From contig NZ_CP038799.1 of the NCBI RefSeq assembly GCF_012223425.1, positions 5,130,249 through 5,194,248 of the forward strand: DNA of 64,000 nt. Reading direction: 5' to 3'. Below the pieces are notes generated by a model. That model did not search any database and was not told the DNA's origin. It saw only the letters and a program-made list of their open reading frames with translations. The stretch's first letter is position 1. Every line of letters starts with the position of its first letter. Positions 52,866 to 61,049 of this stretch are shown here, piece by piece. Source of the DNA: Mycolicibacterium frederiksbergense (GTDB taxonomy: Bacteria; Actinomycetota; Actinomycetes; Mycobacteriales; Mycobacteriaceae). A program made the position numbers and the translations under genes.

Positions 52866-54530
52866 TCAGCTCGCGGGCACGGCCTCGCCGCCGGCGACCG
52901 CCTTGGCCCACCGATAATCGGCCTTGCCGGCCGGTGAGCGCACGATTTTCGGCTGGCGGATAAAGGCTTTCGGAATCTTGTAGCGCGCCACCGACTGCCC
53001 GCACACTGCGGCCAGGTCCTCGTCGTCGGCGCTGGCGCCCTCGGCGAGTTGCACGACTGCCACCACCTCCGAGCCCCAGCGTTCCGACGGTCTGCCCACC
53101 ACCACGACGTCGTAGACGGCCGGGTGCGCGGCGATGGCACGTTCCACCTCTTCGACGAAGATTTTCTCGCCACCGGAATTGATGGTCACCGAATCGCGGC
53201 CCAGCAGCTCAATCCTGCCGTCCGCCAAGACGTTTGCCCGGTCACCCGGTACCGACCAGCGCACCCCGTCGATGGTGGGGAAGGTGCGGGCAGTCTTGTC
53301 CGGATCGCCGAGATAGCCCAGCGGGATCAGATCACGGCGCGCAAGCCAGCCGCCACCCTCGCCGGGTGCCAGCACCCGGCTGAAGTCCTCGGCGACGACC
53401 GCGGTATCGGACTGGGCGTCGAAGACGGCCGCCGTCGTCTCGCCGCCGGCGGTGGAGAAGGTGCTCAACTGGGCACCGGATTCCGAGGCACCGACGGCGT
53501 CGAGCAGCATCAGGTGCGGCAGGGCGCTCAGGATGCGCTCACGCACCGTCGGCGAGAGGGCGGCGCCGCCGTTGGTGATGGTGAGCAGCCCGGACAGGTC
53601 GTAGTCGCCCTTCTCGATCTCTTCGACCAGCGGCCGGGCCACCGCATCGCCGACGACCGGAATCGTCAGTACCCGTTCACGTTCGGCGAGGCGCAGCACC
53701 TCGGCGGGACGCAACCGCTCCACATCGTCGGGGATGACCAGCCGGCCGCCCATGGTGATCGCGTTGTAAGCCGCCCACTGCGCGGCGCCGTGCATGAACG
53801 GCGGAATCATCAGCATCGACATGGCGCCCGCGCCGGCGCGGGCCTTCTCGGCGAGTTCCTCGTGAGAGGTCAGGGCCTGATTGCTGCCGAACGGACGCCC
53901 GCCCATGGAGGACAGGAAGATGTCGTGCTGGCGCCACAACACGCCCTTGGGCATGCCGGTGGTGCCGCCGGTATAGAGAATGTACAGGTCATCACCGGAC
54001 GCGGCGGGAAGCCCGCCGGCCGGTGCCGGCGTACTCAGGATCGCCTCGTAATCCACGGCGCCGGGCAGGAGCTCGTTGCCGGATTCGTCGGAGACCTGAA
54101 CCAGCACCTGCAGATGCGGGACGCGGTCACGGATCGCAGCCACCCGGGGTGCGAACTCGGCGTTGTAGATCAGCGCACGGGCCTTTGAATCATTGAGCAG
54201 GTAGACGAGTTCTTCCTCGACGTAGCGGTAGCTCACGTTGAACGGCGCGACCCGAGCGCGGTACGCGCCGATCATCGACTCCAGGTACTCGTTGCCGTTC
54301 CGCAGGTAGATGCCGAGGTGGTCCTGTCCGGACTCGTGGCCGTCGAGGGCGTCGCGTTCGGTGTGGCAGCCCAACCCAGCCGAGGCCAGGAAATGGGCGA
54401 ACCCGTCGACCCGGGCATCGAACTCCGCATAACTGAATCGGCGGTCCCGCCAGACCAGAAAGGTCTGTTCGCCGATGGCACCGGCCACCGTGCGGAATAC
54501 CGAGGACAGGTCGAAGGTCACGCCACTCAT
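52866..54530 (-). CDS. Acyl-CoA synthetase (FadD-type AMP-binding enzyme)
   Basis: The 554-residue protein has ANL superfamily motifs: FLVWRDRRFSYAEFDARVDG, YTGGTTGMPKGVLWRQHDIF (P-loop-like), AVGASESGAQLSTFS, ERWGSEVVAVVQL, and the C-terminal lysine in SPAGKADYRWAK. The WRQHDIF wording resembles mycobacterial FadD19-type (steroid side-chain) synthetases. It activates a fatty or steroid-type acid to its CoA ester. The start MSGVTFDLSS (54530) is 7 bp from an inverted repeat. It is convergent with the carotenoid oxygenase. Confidence 0.9.
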   Translation of the reverse strand: MSGVTFDLSSVFRTVAGAIGEQTFLVWRDRRFSYAEFDARVDGFAHFLASAGLGCHTERDALDGHESGQDHLGIYLRNGNEYLESMIGAYRARVAPFNVSYRYVEEELVYLLNDSKARALIYNAEFAPRVAAIRDRVPHLQVLVQVSDESGNELLPGAVDYEAILSTPAPAGGLPAASGDDLYILYTGGTTGMPKGVLWRQHDIFLSSMGGRPFGSNQALTSHEELAEKARAGAGAMSMLMIPPFMHGAAQWAAYNAITMGGRLVIPDDVERLRPAEVLRLAERERVLTIPVVGDAVARPLVEEIEKGDYDLSGLLTITNGGAALSPTVRERILSALPHLMLLDAVGASESGAQLSTFSTAGGETTAAVFDAQSDTAVVAEDFSRVLAPGEGGGWLARRDLIPLGYLGDPDKTARTFPTIDGVRWSVPGDRANVLADGRIELLGRDSVTINSGGEKIFVEEVERAIAAHPAVYDVVVVGRPSERWGSEVVAVVQLAEGASADDEDLAAVCGQSVARYKIPKAFIRQPKIVRSPAGKADYRWAKAVAGGEAVPAS

Positions 54531-54537
54531 GACAACA

Positions 54538-54568
54538 GACCATACATTGATCGAATATGCGTATGGTC
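54538..54568. promoter_or_regulatory. Operator-like inverted repeat before the acyl-CoA synthetase
   Basis: Perfect 8-bp arms GACCATAC (54538-54545) and GTATGGTC (54561-54568) flank a 15-nt AT-rich spacer, 7 bp before the minus-strand start. No regulator gene is adjacent, so a distant TetR/GntR-type regulator is presumed. Confidence 0.62.
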
Positions 54569-54660
54569 GAGTTTAGTCAGTCCGGCGCATCCCGCGGGTC
54601 CCGAAAAGACGCCGCGGTCCGCTGAGCTCCCGCGTGTCGATCGGCAGCTGAGCCGCCGGC

Positions 54661-55065
54661 TCAGGCCGGGAAGAACCCGTCTCCGGTCAGCACCCCGGGC
54701 TGCCAGCCCTGCGCGCCCCGACAGAGCATGGGGCGACCGTCGGGTGTCTGTGCGGCGCCCTTGGCCACCGAGCACGGCGCACCGGTCTCCTGCACACCGT
54801 GCAGTGGATAGGAGATCGTCCAGAAGCCGGTGTAGACGGGCGGCCACTGGTTGGGGATCCAGCTGCACTTCATCGCCTGCCCACCGCGGCCGCGCCCGAA
54901 GGTGAACAGCTGGGTGTTGTCGCACGGCGCGCCGAGCGCGGCGTGATAGTTCATCCCGGGCACATCGGTCGGGTAGCGGCCCGACTCGTCATCGGCCGCG
55001 GCGGGCGCGGCAAAGCTCAGCGCAGCGGCCGCGATCGATACAGCAACCGTCAGTTCACGAATCAT
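54661..55065 (-). CDS. Secreted protein of unknown function, mycobacterial
   Basis: This 134-residue protein has a Sec signal (VAVSIAAAALSFAAPAAA, cleavage about residue 25) and four cysteines (two pairs) in the mature part (GAPCDNTQLF, AMKCSWIPNQWPP, GAPCSVAKG, PMLCRGAQGW), probably disulfide bonded, with the Trp-rich motif GFWTISYPLHGV. No functional family is recognised. ATG 55065 is chosen because the signal peptide begins here. Confidence 0.75.
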   Translation of the reverse strand: MIRELTVAVSIAAAALSFAAPAAADDESGRYPTDVPGMNYHAALGAPCDNTQLFTFGRGRGGQAMKCSWIPNQWPPVYTGFWTISYPLHGVQETGAPCSVAKGAAQTPDGRPMLCRGAQGWQPGVLTGDGFFPA

Positions 55066-55133
55066 GTCCCACCCTTTGCCAGGTCCTGCCCGTACCGCGG
55101 CAAAGTTTAGTGGTGCGGACGCTCCGCGCGGGG

Positions 55134-55490
55134 CTATTCGGGCGCGTCGAGCACACTGACCGCGATCCCGTACGGCAGGAAACGGACGCGGCGGGACGGG
55201 TCGGTGTTGTTCTTGTTCGCCCGCAGCGCATCCAGCTCGCTCGGGTACACCTCTTCGATGTGGGCTCCGCCGGCGGCATCGACGCTGTAGATCGCCCACA
55301 CGCCGTCGCCGGTGTCACCGGTGGTCTCGGGCCGGGTGGGCTGGGCCTGGCTGGTGAACTGGTCGATCAGGGTGGACCAGCCTGCACGCTTGCCGAACCG
55401 GTCCAGCGCGTCGCGCAGCCCCTCGCCGGCTTCGCGGGCGAGCCTGTCAAACTCTTCGGGGTCGATACCGAACGGCCCGTTCTGGCTCAT
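55134..55490 (-). CDS. Conserved hypothetical mycobacterial protein
   Basis: The 118-residue soluble protein starts GPFGIDPEEFDRLAREAGEG and continues with a helix to SLIDQ-type WSTLIDQFTSQ, then VWAIYSVDAAGGAHIEEVYP and ELDALRANKNNTD. No signal and no membrane segment. It looks like a mycobacterial family of unknown function. It is divergent from the NTF2-like gene. Confidence 0.7.
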   Translation of the reverse strand: MSQNGPFGIDPEEFDRLAREAGEGLRDALDRFGKRAGWSTLIDQFTSQAQPTRPETTGDTGDGVWAIYSVDAAGGAHIEEVYPSELDALRANKNNTDPSRRVRFLPYGIAVSVLDAPE

Positions 55491-55527
55491 CGCCGTCCTC
55501 CTTCACGCAGGGGTGGTAACCAAGGAT

Positions 55528-56334
55528 ATGTCCTTAACACGAAGTGCGGTTCTGGCAACGGTGGAGCGCTCGCCGGCAGCGGCCGGCGCCCATGATCGGG
55601 CCGGCTGGGTCGGGCTGTTCGCCGGAGACGGCAAGGTCCAGGACCCGGTCGGTTCGCGTCCTCATGTCGGGCATGCCGAGATCGAGAGGTTCTACGACAC
55701 CTTCATCGGCCCGCGGGACATCACCTTCCACCGTGCGGTCGACATCGTCCACGGCCACACGGTGCTGCGCGACCTCGTGCTCGAGGTGGCGATGGGCTCT
55801 GCGGTGACGATGCACATCCCGGCCATCCTGCGCTACGACGTGCACACGGCCGCAAGCCCCGACGAGCTGCGCATCGCCCGGTTGCAGGCGTACTGGGAGC
55901 TGCCGGCGATGGCATGGCAGTTCGCCCGCAACGGACCCGCCGCGGTCCCCGCCGCGCTACAGCTGACCCGCGCGCTGCTGACCAATCAGGGGCCGTCGGG
56001 GACGGCCGGATTCATGTCCGGGGCGGTCGGTGCCGGCCCGCGCGGCAAGCGTCTCATCGCACAGCTGATCGACGATGCCTGCGCAGGCAACGAGGTCGCG
56101 GTGAAGCGGGTGCTGGGACCCGACGTCGACATCACCGCGGGCGACGACGACCGGCTGAGGCCCACCGAACTGGTGGCGGCGCTCAACGGTGCGCGGCGCC
56201 GCACCACGATCGTGGCCGGCCGCCATGTCGCCGTCAGTGTCACCGGACCCGGCGGCGATGCGATCCTGATCGCCGATGTCGGCTCGCGGCCGAGCCGGGT
56301 GCAGCGGTTGCGGTTGTTCGTCGAGGCGGGGTAG
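55528..56334 (+). CDS. NTF2-like/nuclear transport factor 2-type protein, two-domain
   Basis: The 268-residue protein's first half matches a ketosteroid isomerase-like domain (AGWVGLFAGDGKVQDPVG, EIERFYDTFIGPRDITFHRA, HTVLRDLVLEVAMGS, IPAILRYDVH). The second half may be a second, degenerate copy (AKRVLGPDVDIT-type start, RRTTIVAGRHVAVSV). ATG 55528 (MSLTRSAVLATVE) follows AAGGAT. Possible activity: isomerase or ligand binding. Specificity unknown. Confidence 0.75.
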   Translation: MSLTRSAVLATVERSPAAAGAHDRAGWVGLFAGDGKVQDPVGSRPHVGHAEIERFYDTFIGPRDITFHRAVDIVHGHTVLRDLVLEVAMGSAVTMHIPAILRYDVHTAASPDELRIARLQAYWELPAMAWQFARNGPAAVPAALQLTRALLTNQGPSGTAGFMSGAVGAGPRGKRLIAQLIDDACAGNEVAVKRVLGPDVDITAGDDDRLRPTELVAALNGARRRTTIVAGRHVAVSVTGPGGDAILIADVGSRPSRVQRLRLFVEAG

Positions 56335-56388
56335 AAGCCCAGCCGGGGGATCGCGGCGACGCGGCGACATGAGACGGTGGTATCCACC

Positions 56389-56982
56389 ATGGACAGTTCT
56401 TCCCCCGGGTCTGCCGCCGGAAACACACCGCAGTACCTGAGCTACGAGGATTTCGGCCGGCGGTTCTTCGAAGTCGCGGTCTCGGAGAAGCGCGTCGCGG
56501 ACGCGATCGGCGCGATCGCCGGGGACGAGTTCGAGATGGGGCCGATGGGCCAGGGTCCCGGCGGCATCGCCAAGGTCACCGCCAGGGTGCGCATCCAGGC
56601 GCCGCGGGTCACCCGGCACGTCGGCCCGACCATCACCTTCGACATCCGCATCCCGCTGGAGATCAACATGGTGATCGACCTGCGGATCGACCGGCCACGA
56701 TTCATGGTGTTCGGTGAGATCGCGCTGCAGGCGGCGGCGCGGGCCGCCGACCCGCTCCTGCTGATCATCGACGTCGACAAACCGGGACCCCGAGACATCT
56801 CGATTCACGTGACGTCGGGGACACTGCGGGCCGAGGCGCTGCGGGTGCTCGCCGGTATCGACGCCGAGATCAAACGGTTCATCGCCGCGCACGTGGTCGG
56901 CGAGATCGACAGCCCCGGCGCGCGGCAGGCCAGGATCATCGACGTCGCCGCCCAGATCGACGCGGGCTGGGCCGGGATCTGA
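56389..56982 (+). CDS. Conserved hypothetical mycobacterial protein
   Basis: This 197-residue soluble protein opens with SSPGSAAGNTPQYLSYEDFG, then RRFFEVAVSEKRVADAIGAI, a basic beta-rich middle (ARVRIQAPRVTRHVGPTITF) and INMVIDLRIDRPRFMVFGEI. No cofactor motif, signal or membrane helix is visible. ATG 56389 is preferred over one 12 bp upstream. Unknown function. Confidence 0.72.
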   Translation: MDSSSPGSAAGNTPQYLSYEDFGRRFFEVAVSEKRVADAIGAIAGDEFEMGPMGQGPGGIAKVTARVRIQAPRVTRHVGPTITFDIRIPLEINMVIDLRIDRPRFMVFGEIALQAAARAADPLLLIIDVDKPGPRDISIHVTSGTLRAEALRVLAGIDAEIKRFIAAHVVGEIDSPGARQARIIDVAAQIDAGWAGI

Positions 56983-57002
56983 GCACCGTAGAATTGCCAC
57001 CC

Positions 57003-57362
57003 ATGCGTCGTATCTCGCTGTGCCTGCTGTCCACCCTGACCGCGGCGACCGCCGCGCTGGCCGTCGCCGCGCCGGCCGGCGCGGACTCCGTCACCGACAG
57101 CTTCCTCAACGCCGTCGACCAGGCCGGGGTGACTGCCCCGAACATGGTCGACAACGCGGCACTGGGGCAGTCGGTGTGCCCGATGCTGTCCGAGCCCGGT
57201 CAGAACGTCGCCGACGTCGCGGCCCGGGTCGCCGATACCGCGGGCATGCCACTGGGACCGGCCACCATGTTCACCGGGCTCGCGATCTCGGCTTTCTGCC
57301 CGGCCGCGGTGGCCGGTATCGGTGACGGCAAGGTGTTCGGGTTCGACGTACTGGGCTTCTGA
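57003..57362 (+). CDS. Secreted DUF732-domain protein
   Basis: This 119-residue protein has a Sec signal (LSTLTAATAALAVAAPAGADS, cleavage about residue 27) and a small helical domain of the mycobacterial DUF732 type: DSFLNAVDQAGV, GQSVCPMLSEPGQNV and a second Cys in ISAFCPAAVA, likely one disulfide. ATG 57003. Function unknown; surface or secreted. Confidence 0.82.
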   Translation: MRRISLCLLSTLTAATAALAVAAPAGADSVTDSFLNAVDQAGVTAPNMVDNAALGQSVCPMLSEPGQNVADVAARVADTAGMPLGPATMFTGLAISAFCPAAVAGIGDGKVFGFDVLGF

Positions 57363-57403
57363 GCTCCCCGCGCGACCATCGGGCTGCTGAGCCCGTCACG
57401 CGG

Positions 57404-58198
57404 TTATTGGGCTTCGGTGCGCGCTGACACCGGAGCCAGTTCCGGGTGGCGTGGTACCCGCCCGTGCCCGGCGCCCCGTCCGCGCAAGTGCCGCCAGATC
57501 CACGGCATGAACATGTTCTGCGTCCACAGCAGCTGTGAGTACATCCGGGACCGGAACGTCTGATGGTCCGTGACGCCTGCGCCGGCCAGCGCCCAATCAT
57601 GGTTGCTGCCAGGCAGACCCAGTGCCTCCGCGGCCGCCGCGGCGAACAGCAGATGACCGTTGCGGGAACCGTGCACCCGGTCCGGGCTCCACACCTCGGG
57701 GTCGGTCATCGATTCGGCGTAGTACAGATCGACGAGCCGGAAACCGTGGTCGGTCGCCGCCGCGCGGATGACGTCGTTGATCTCCAGCACCCGCGGCACC
57801 AGCAGCCGCCCGGCCGGCAGGATGCGAGTGATGTCGGGAAACGTCGTCGTCACGACGGTCGCCCCCGATGACGCCAGCCGTCGGTGCAATTCGTCGAGGT
57901 CGACGAGCGCCTGCCGGAACTTGCGCCCCGGACGGGTCACGTCGTTCATCCCGACGCACACCGTGATCAGATCCGGCTGCATCGACAACGCCTGTGGCAG
58001 CTGCACATCCAGCACATCGCGCACCCGCTTACCGCGGATGGCGAGATTTGCGTAGCGCAGCCCGGGGGAGTGCGCATCGATCATCCGCGCCAGCCGGTCG
58101 GCGAAGCCGATCAAGGCTCCCGCATCATCGAGGTCCCAGAGCCCTTCGGTCTGGCTGTCGCCCACAGCCACGTATCTGCGGTACCGGTGGTCGGCCAC
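57404..58198 (-). CDS. SGNH/GDSL-family hydrolase
   Basis: The 264-residue protein has the block I motif AVGDSQTEGL with the nucleophile Ser near residue 15, block II Gly in AIRGKRVRDV, block III VCVGMNDVTRPG with Asn, and the Asp/His pair in WSPDRVHGSRNG. It hydrolyses an ester of a lipid or polysaccharide; the substrate is unknown. No signal peptide is seen, so it appears cytoplasmic. The C-terminal tail is basic with WIWRHLRGRGAGHGR. Confidence 0.87.
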   Translation of the reverse strand: MADHRYRRYVAVGDSQTEGLWDLDDAGALIGFADRLARMIDAHSPGLRYANLAIRGKRVRDVLDVQLPQALSMQPDLITVCVGMNDVTRPGRKFRQALVDLDELHRRLASSGATVVTTTFPDITRILPAGRLLVPRVLEINDVIRAAATDHGFRLVDLYYAESMTDPEVWSPDRVHGSRNGHLLFAAAAAEALGLPGSNHDWALAGAGVTDHQTFRSRMYSQLLWTQNMFMPWIWRHLRGRGAGHGRVPRHPELAPVSARTEAQ

Positions 58199-58264
58199 GG
58201 ATCAGACTGTAATGGGCAGAACGGGTTCCGCGCTGCGCGGTGTGTGCTCGGCCACACCGTGTCG

Positions 58265-58552
58265 TCAGCCGGCGTCGATCAGAACGATGGACCTGTTCAG
58301 CTCAAGGGGAGCAAGGCCGGGTCCCACGCCCGACATCTTGCTCCGGTTCAAGGCGACCGGCCCCCATCGATCAACCACCACGACGCTGCCTTGACGTGCC
58401 TGCTCAACAACGGTTTCGTCGACGGTGTCGGGTCCTTCCGGGGCCGCGTGAGCGGGGGTGGCGAGTCCGATCGACAGACCCCCCAGTGCTACTCCGAGCG
58501 CGGTACCGATGTGTGCGCGCGGGGTCCGGAGACCTCTTGCCCTCATGGCCAA
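58265..58552 (-). CDS. Small secreted hypothetical protein
   Basis: The 95-residue protein starts with a signal-like segment (IGTALGVALGGLSIGLATPAHAA, split; cleavage about residue 36) and a short mature part ending ALNRSKMSGVGPGLAPLELN. No family recognised. An ATG six bases later (MRARGL) is an equally good start. The signal peptide supports a real gene. Confidence 0.6.
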   Translation of the reverse strand: MAMRARGLRTPRAHIGTALGVALGGLSIGLATPAHAAPEGPDTVDETVVEQARQGSVVVVDRWGPVALNRSKMSGVGPGLAPLELNRSIVLIDAG

Positions 58553-58658
58553 CTGCCTTCTTTCGCTGCTATTCCCGGTTCAACAGGCGATCGCGGCGGC
58601 GAATTCCACCGGAGCACCCTGACGTATATGTGACGTTCACCGCGTATTAACCTGCGGT

Positions 58659-59129
58659 ATGCCGCGATTGAGTGCTGGGCTGTTGGTGTACCGCATCGTC
58701 GAGGGCATTCCCGAGGTGCTGATCGGTCACCCGGGAGGCCCGTTCTGGGCACGCAAGGACGACGGGGCCTGGACGATTCCCAAGGGCGAATACGACGACA
58801 CCGAGGATGCGTGGACGGCGGCCCGGCGCGAGTTCGCCGAGGAGGTCGGTCTGCCGCCGCCGGATGGACCGCGGATTGCGTTCGCACCCCTGCGGCAGCC
58901 CAGCGGCAAGGTGGTCACGGTATTCGCGGTGCAGGCAGATCTGGATGTGCGGGACGCGGTGAGCAACACGTTCACCCTCGAGTGGCCCAAAGGGTCCGGG
59001 ACGTTCCGGGAGTATCCGGAGCTGGACCGGGTCGGCTGGTTCGGTGTGGTGGAGGCGCGTGACAAACTGCTGAAAGGTCAACGGCCACTGCTGGATCTAC
59101 TGCTGGAACAGCTGGATCACCGCGGGTAG
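58659..59129 (+). CDS. NUDIX hydrolase
   Basis: The 156-residue protein has the Nudix box G-x5-E-x7-REUxEExGU in GEYDDTEDAWTAARREFAEE followed by VGL, at about residues 48-70. The opening SAGLLVYRIVEGIPEVLIGH and the PFWARKDDGAWTIPKGEY stretch are typical of actinobacterial NUDIX proteins related to the MutT/ADP-ribose group. It cleaves a nucleoside diphosphate linked to another group. Its stop is two bases from that of the convergent kinase gene. Confidence 0.9.
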   Translation: MPRLSAGLLVYRIVEGIPEVLIGHPGGPFWARKDDGAWTIPKGEYDDTEDAWTAARREFAEEVGLPPPDGPRIAFAPLRQPSGKVVTVFAVQADLDVRDAVSNTFTLEWPKGSGTFREYPELDRVGWFGVVEARDKLLKGQRPLLDLLLEQLDHRG

Positions 59130-59130
59130 C

Positions 59131-60522
59131 TCAGGGTAGCCCGTTGCTCTGGCGGATCTGCTCACGGCATTCGCGGCGGGTCTGCCCGGTCTGCTGCATG
59201 CACACCCGCACCGGAGACTCCTCGGCGGCCGGCAGCGGTTCGTCGCCGGGGTCGGTGGTGACCGTCGGAATGGGCACCGCGCCCGGCGTCAGCGACCACA
59301 CGGTGGCGTCGGTGTCCTGAATCGACGAGCAGTAGGCCGTTGCTCCCGCCGCGGTGACCGCGGTGCTGCCCTCCGGCAGACAGTCTGCCCCGATGACCAC
59401 GGGCGGCGTGGCCCCCGAGGTGTCCGACGTCGTGACGGTGGTGACCGCCGTCGAGGATTGCGCGGAGGGCGTCACCGGCGCGGCGGAACGAGCCGTCGAC
59501 GACGGGGGCGGCGCGGCGGTGGGGCGCTCGTCGTCGGCGCGGTTGAGCTCGAAGACGGCCGCCGCCACGGCGGCGCACAGCATCACCGCGAGCACGGCGA
59601 CGACGGCGATCAATGTGCGTGACCGGCGTGCATGGCCCGCGGGTGCGCTCGCCGCGGCGCTCTGCGTCAGTCCGAGGGTGTCGCCTTCGAGTTGATGTCC
59701 GAGCGCCCGCGCGAAATCGGCGCACCGGTCGAACCGGTCGGCAGGGTCCTTGGCCAACGCCTTGGCGAACACCGGGTCCAGGTGGGCCAATTCGGGGCGG
59801 TGGTCCCCGATTGCCGGAGGCAGCGCCGACAGGTGCTGGCTGATGACCACCGCCGGATTGGAGTTCTGGAACGGCGGCCTGCCGGTGAGCAGCTCGTAGG
59901 CGGTGGCGGCGAGCGCGTACTGATCGGCGCGGCCGTCCACGGTGTTGCCCATCAGCTGTTCGGGCGCGGCATAGGACACCGTGCCGACCGTCATATTGGT
60001 CGCGGTCAGGCCGCTGACGTCATCGGACCACCGGGCAATGCCGAAGTCGGCCAGCAGGATCCGGCGATCGGCGGACTGCGTGTCGGAGAGCAGGATGTTG
60101 GCGGGTTTCACATCGCGATGCAGCAGGCCGCGTTGATGCGCATAGTCCAGCGCGTCGGCGACCGCGCTGACGATCTCGGCCACGTATTTCGCCGGCAGGC
60201 CCTTCCGATGGTGTTCGCGCACGAACCGGGCGGTGTCGGTGCCCGGCACGTAGTCCATCGCGATCCACAACTGACCGTCGTGCTCGCCGCGATCGTGCAC
60301 GCCGACGATATGGGGATGCCACAGCGTCGCGGCGATATCGGCCTCGCGTTCGAACCGCTGCCGGTACTCGTCATCGGCCGAGACACCGGCGCGCAGAACC
60401 TTCAGCGCGTCCTGGCGGGGGAGGCGGGGGTGCTGGGCGAGGTAGACCTCACCCATCCCTCCGGTGCCCAGGCATCGGACAACGGTGTACCCCGCAAAGT
60501 TCGCTCCGGCTGCCAGTGGCAT
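59131..60522 (-). CDS. Membrane Ser/Thr protein kinase (PknF/PknI-like)
   Basis: The 463-residue Hanks-type kinase has the nucleotide loop [15 protein letters not shown], catalytic Lys in [20 protein letters not shown] catalytic loop, ADFGIAR and a [11 protein letters not shown] activation segment. The kinase domain ends at about residue 275. A single transmembrane helix ([20 protein letters not shown], about 306-326) is followed by a Ser/Thr/Pro-rich extracellular part with cysteines (ADCLPEG, AYCSS, VRVCMQQ, ECREQ) instead of PASTA domains. It probably senses an extracellular signal. The unusual extracellular part has no recognised fold. Confidence 0.92.
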   Translation of the reverse strand: MPLAAGANFAGYTVVRCLGTGGMGEVYLAQHPRLPRQDALKVLRAGVSADDEYRQRFEREADIAATLWHPHIVGVHDRGEHDGQLWIAMDYVPGTDTARFVREHHRKGLPAKYVAEIVSAVADALDYAHQRGLLHRDVKPANILLSDTQSADRRILLADFGIARWSDDVSGLTATNMTVGTVSYAAPEQLMGNTVDGRADQYALAATAYELLTGRPPFQNSNPAVVISQHLSALPPAIGDHRPELAHLDPVFAKALAKDPADRFDRCADFARALGHQLEGDTLGLTQSAAASAPAGHARRSRTLIAVVAVLAVMLCAAVAAAVFELNRADDERPTAAPPPSSTARSAAPVTPSAQSSTAVTTVTTSDTSGATPPVVIGADCLPEGSTAVTAAGATAYCSSIQDTDATVWSLTPGAVPIPTVTTDPGDEPLPAAEESPVRVCMQQTGQTRRECREQIRQSNGLP

Positions 60523-60544
60523 GGGCGAATATTAGACGGCGGAC

Positions 60545-60985
60545 TCAGCCTGCCGGCGGAGGCACAGGTGCGGGCGAGGTCGGAACCCCTGCACCCGGCG
60601 GGGGCACCGGCGTGGGCGTCACGGTGGTGATGCCGTTGGCGCCGATGGTGCGCCCACCGGGACCGGAACCGCTCGACCTGTTCAGGCCGGCCTCGTCGAA
60701 GGCCGCCTGGGTGCAGTTGAGCATCAGCTGCACGCGTCCGTTGCTGGTGAATTTCTGCTTCTCCACGACGCAGAGGCTCTGCTGCATATCGCTGCCCACG
60801 GCGCCGCCGAAGGTGGCCTTCATGCCGGCGCCGGCCAGGATCTGCACCGCGCGGCCGTAGGGTTCGCCGACGACGTTGTAAGGGCTCTCCGCAGCCGGAT
60901 CCGAGCTGGCGGTGCCGGCAGTGATCAGTGCCGCCAGTGCTGCGGCGCTGGTGCCGAGGCCTAGCGCGATGAGCTTCTTGTTCAC
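60545..60985 (-). CDS. Secreted protein with PASTA-like region, mycobacterial
   Basis: This 146-residue protein has a signal peptide (LGTSAAALAALITAGTASS) and a central NVVGEPYGRAVQILAGAGMK, ATFGGAVGSDMQQSLCVVEK region that has the look of a PASTA-like repeat with a Cys pair (LCVVEK, LNCTQ). It ends in a Pro-rich tail. The exact function is unknown. It starts 460 bp after the start of the kinase gene on the same strand and could be co-regulated. Confidence 0.72.
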   Translation of the reverse strand: MNKKLIALGLGTSAAALAALITAGTASSDPAAESPYNVVGEPYGRAVQILAGAGMKATFGGAVGSDMQQSLCVVEKQKFTSNGRVQLMLNCTQAAFDEAGLNRSSGSGPGGRTIGANGITTVTPTPVPPPGAGVPTSPAPVPPPAG

Positions 60986-61049
60986 GTGCCCTCCGGGTGT
61001 CGCGGTGCGGTGCGAACATATCGCAGAACCGCACCTGTAGAAACTCCAG

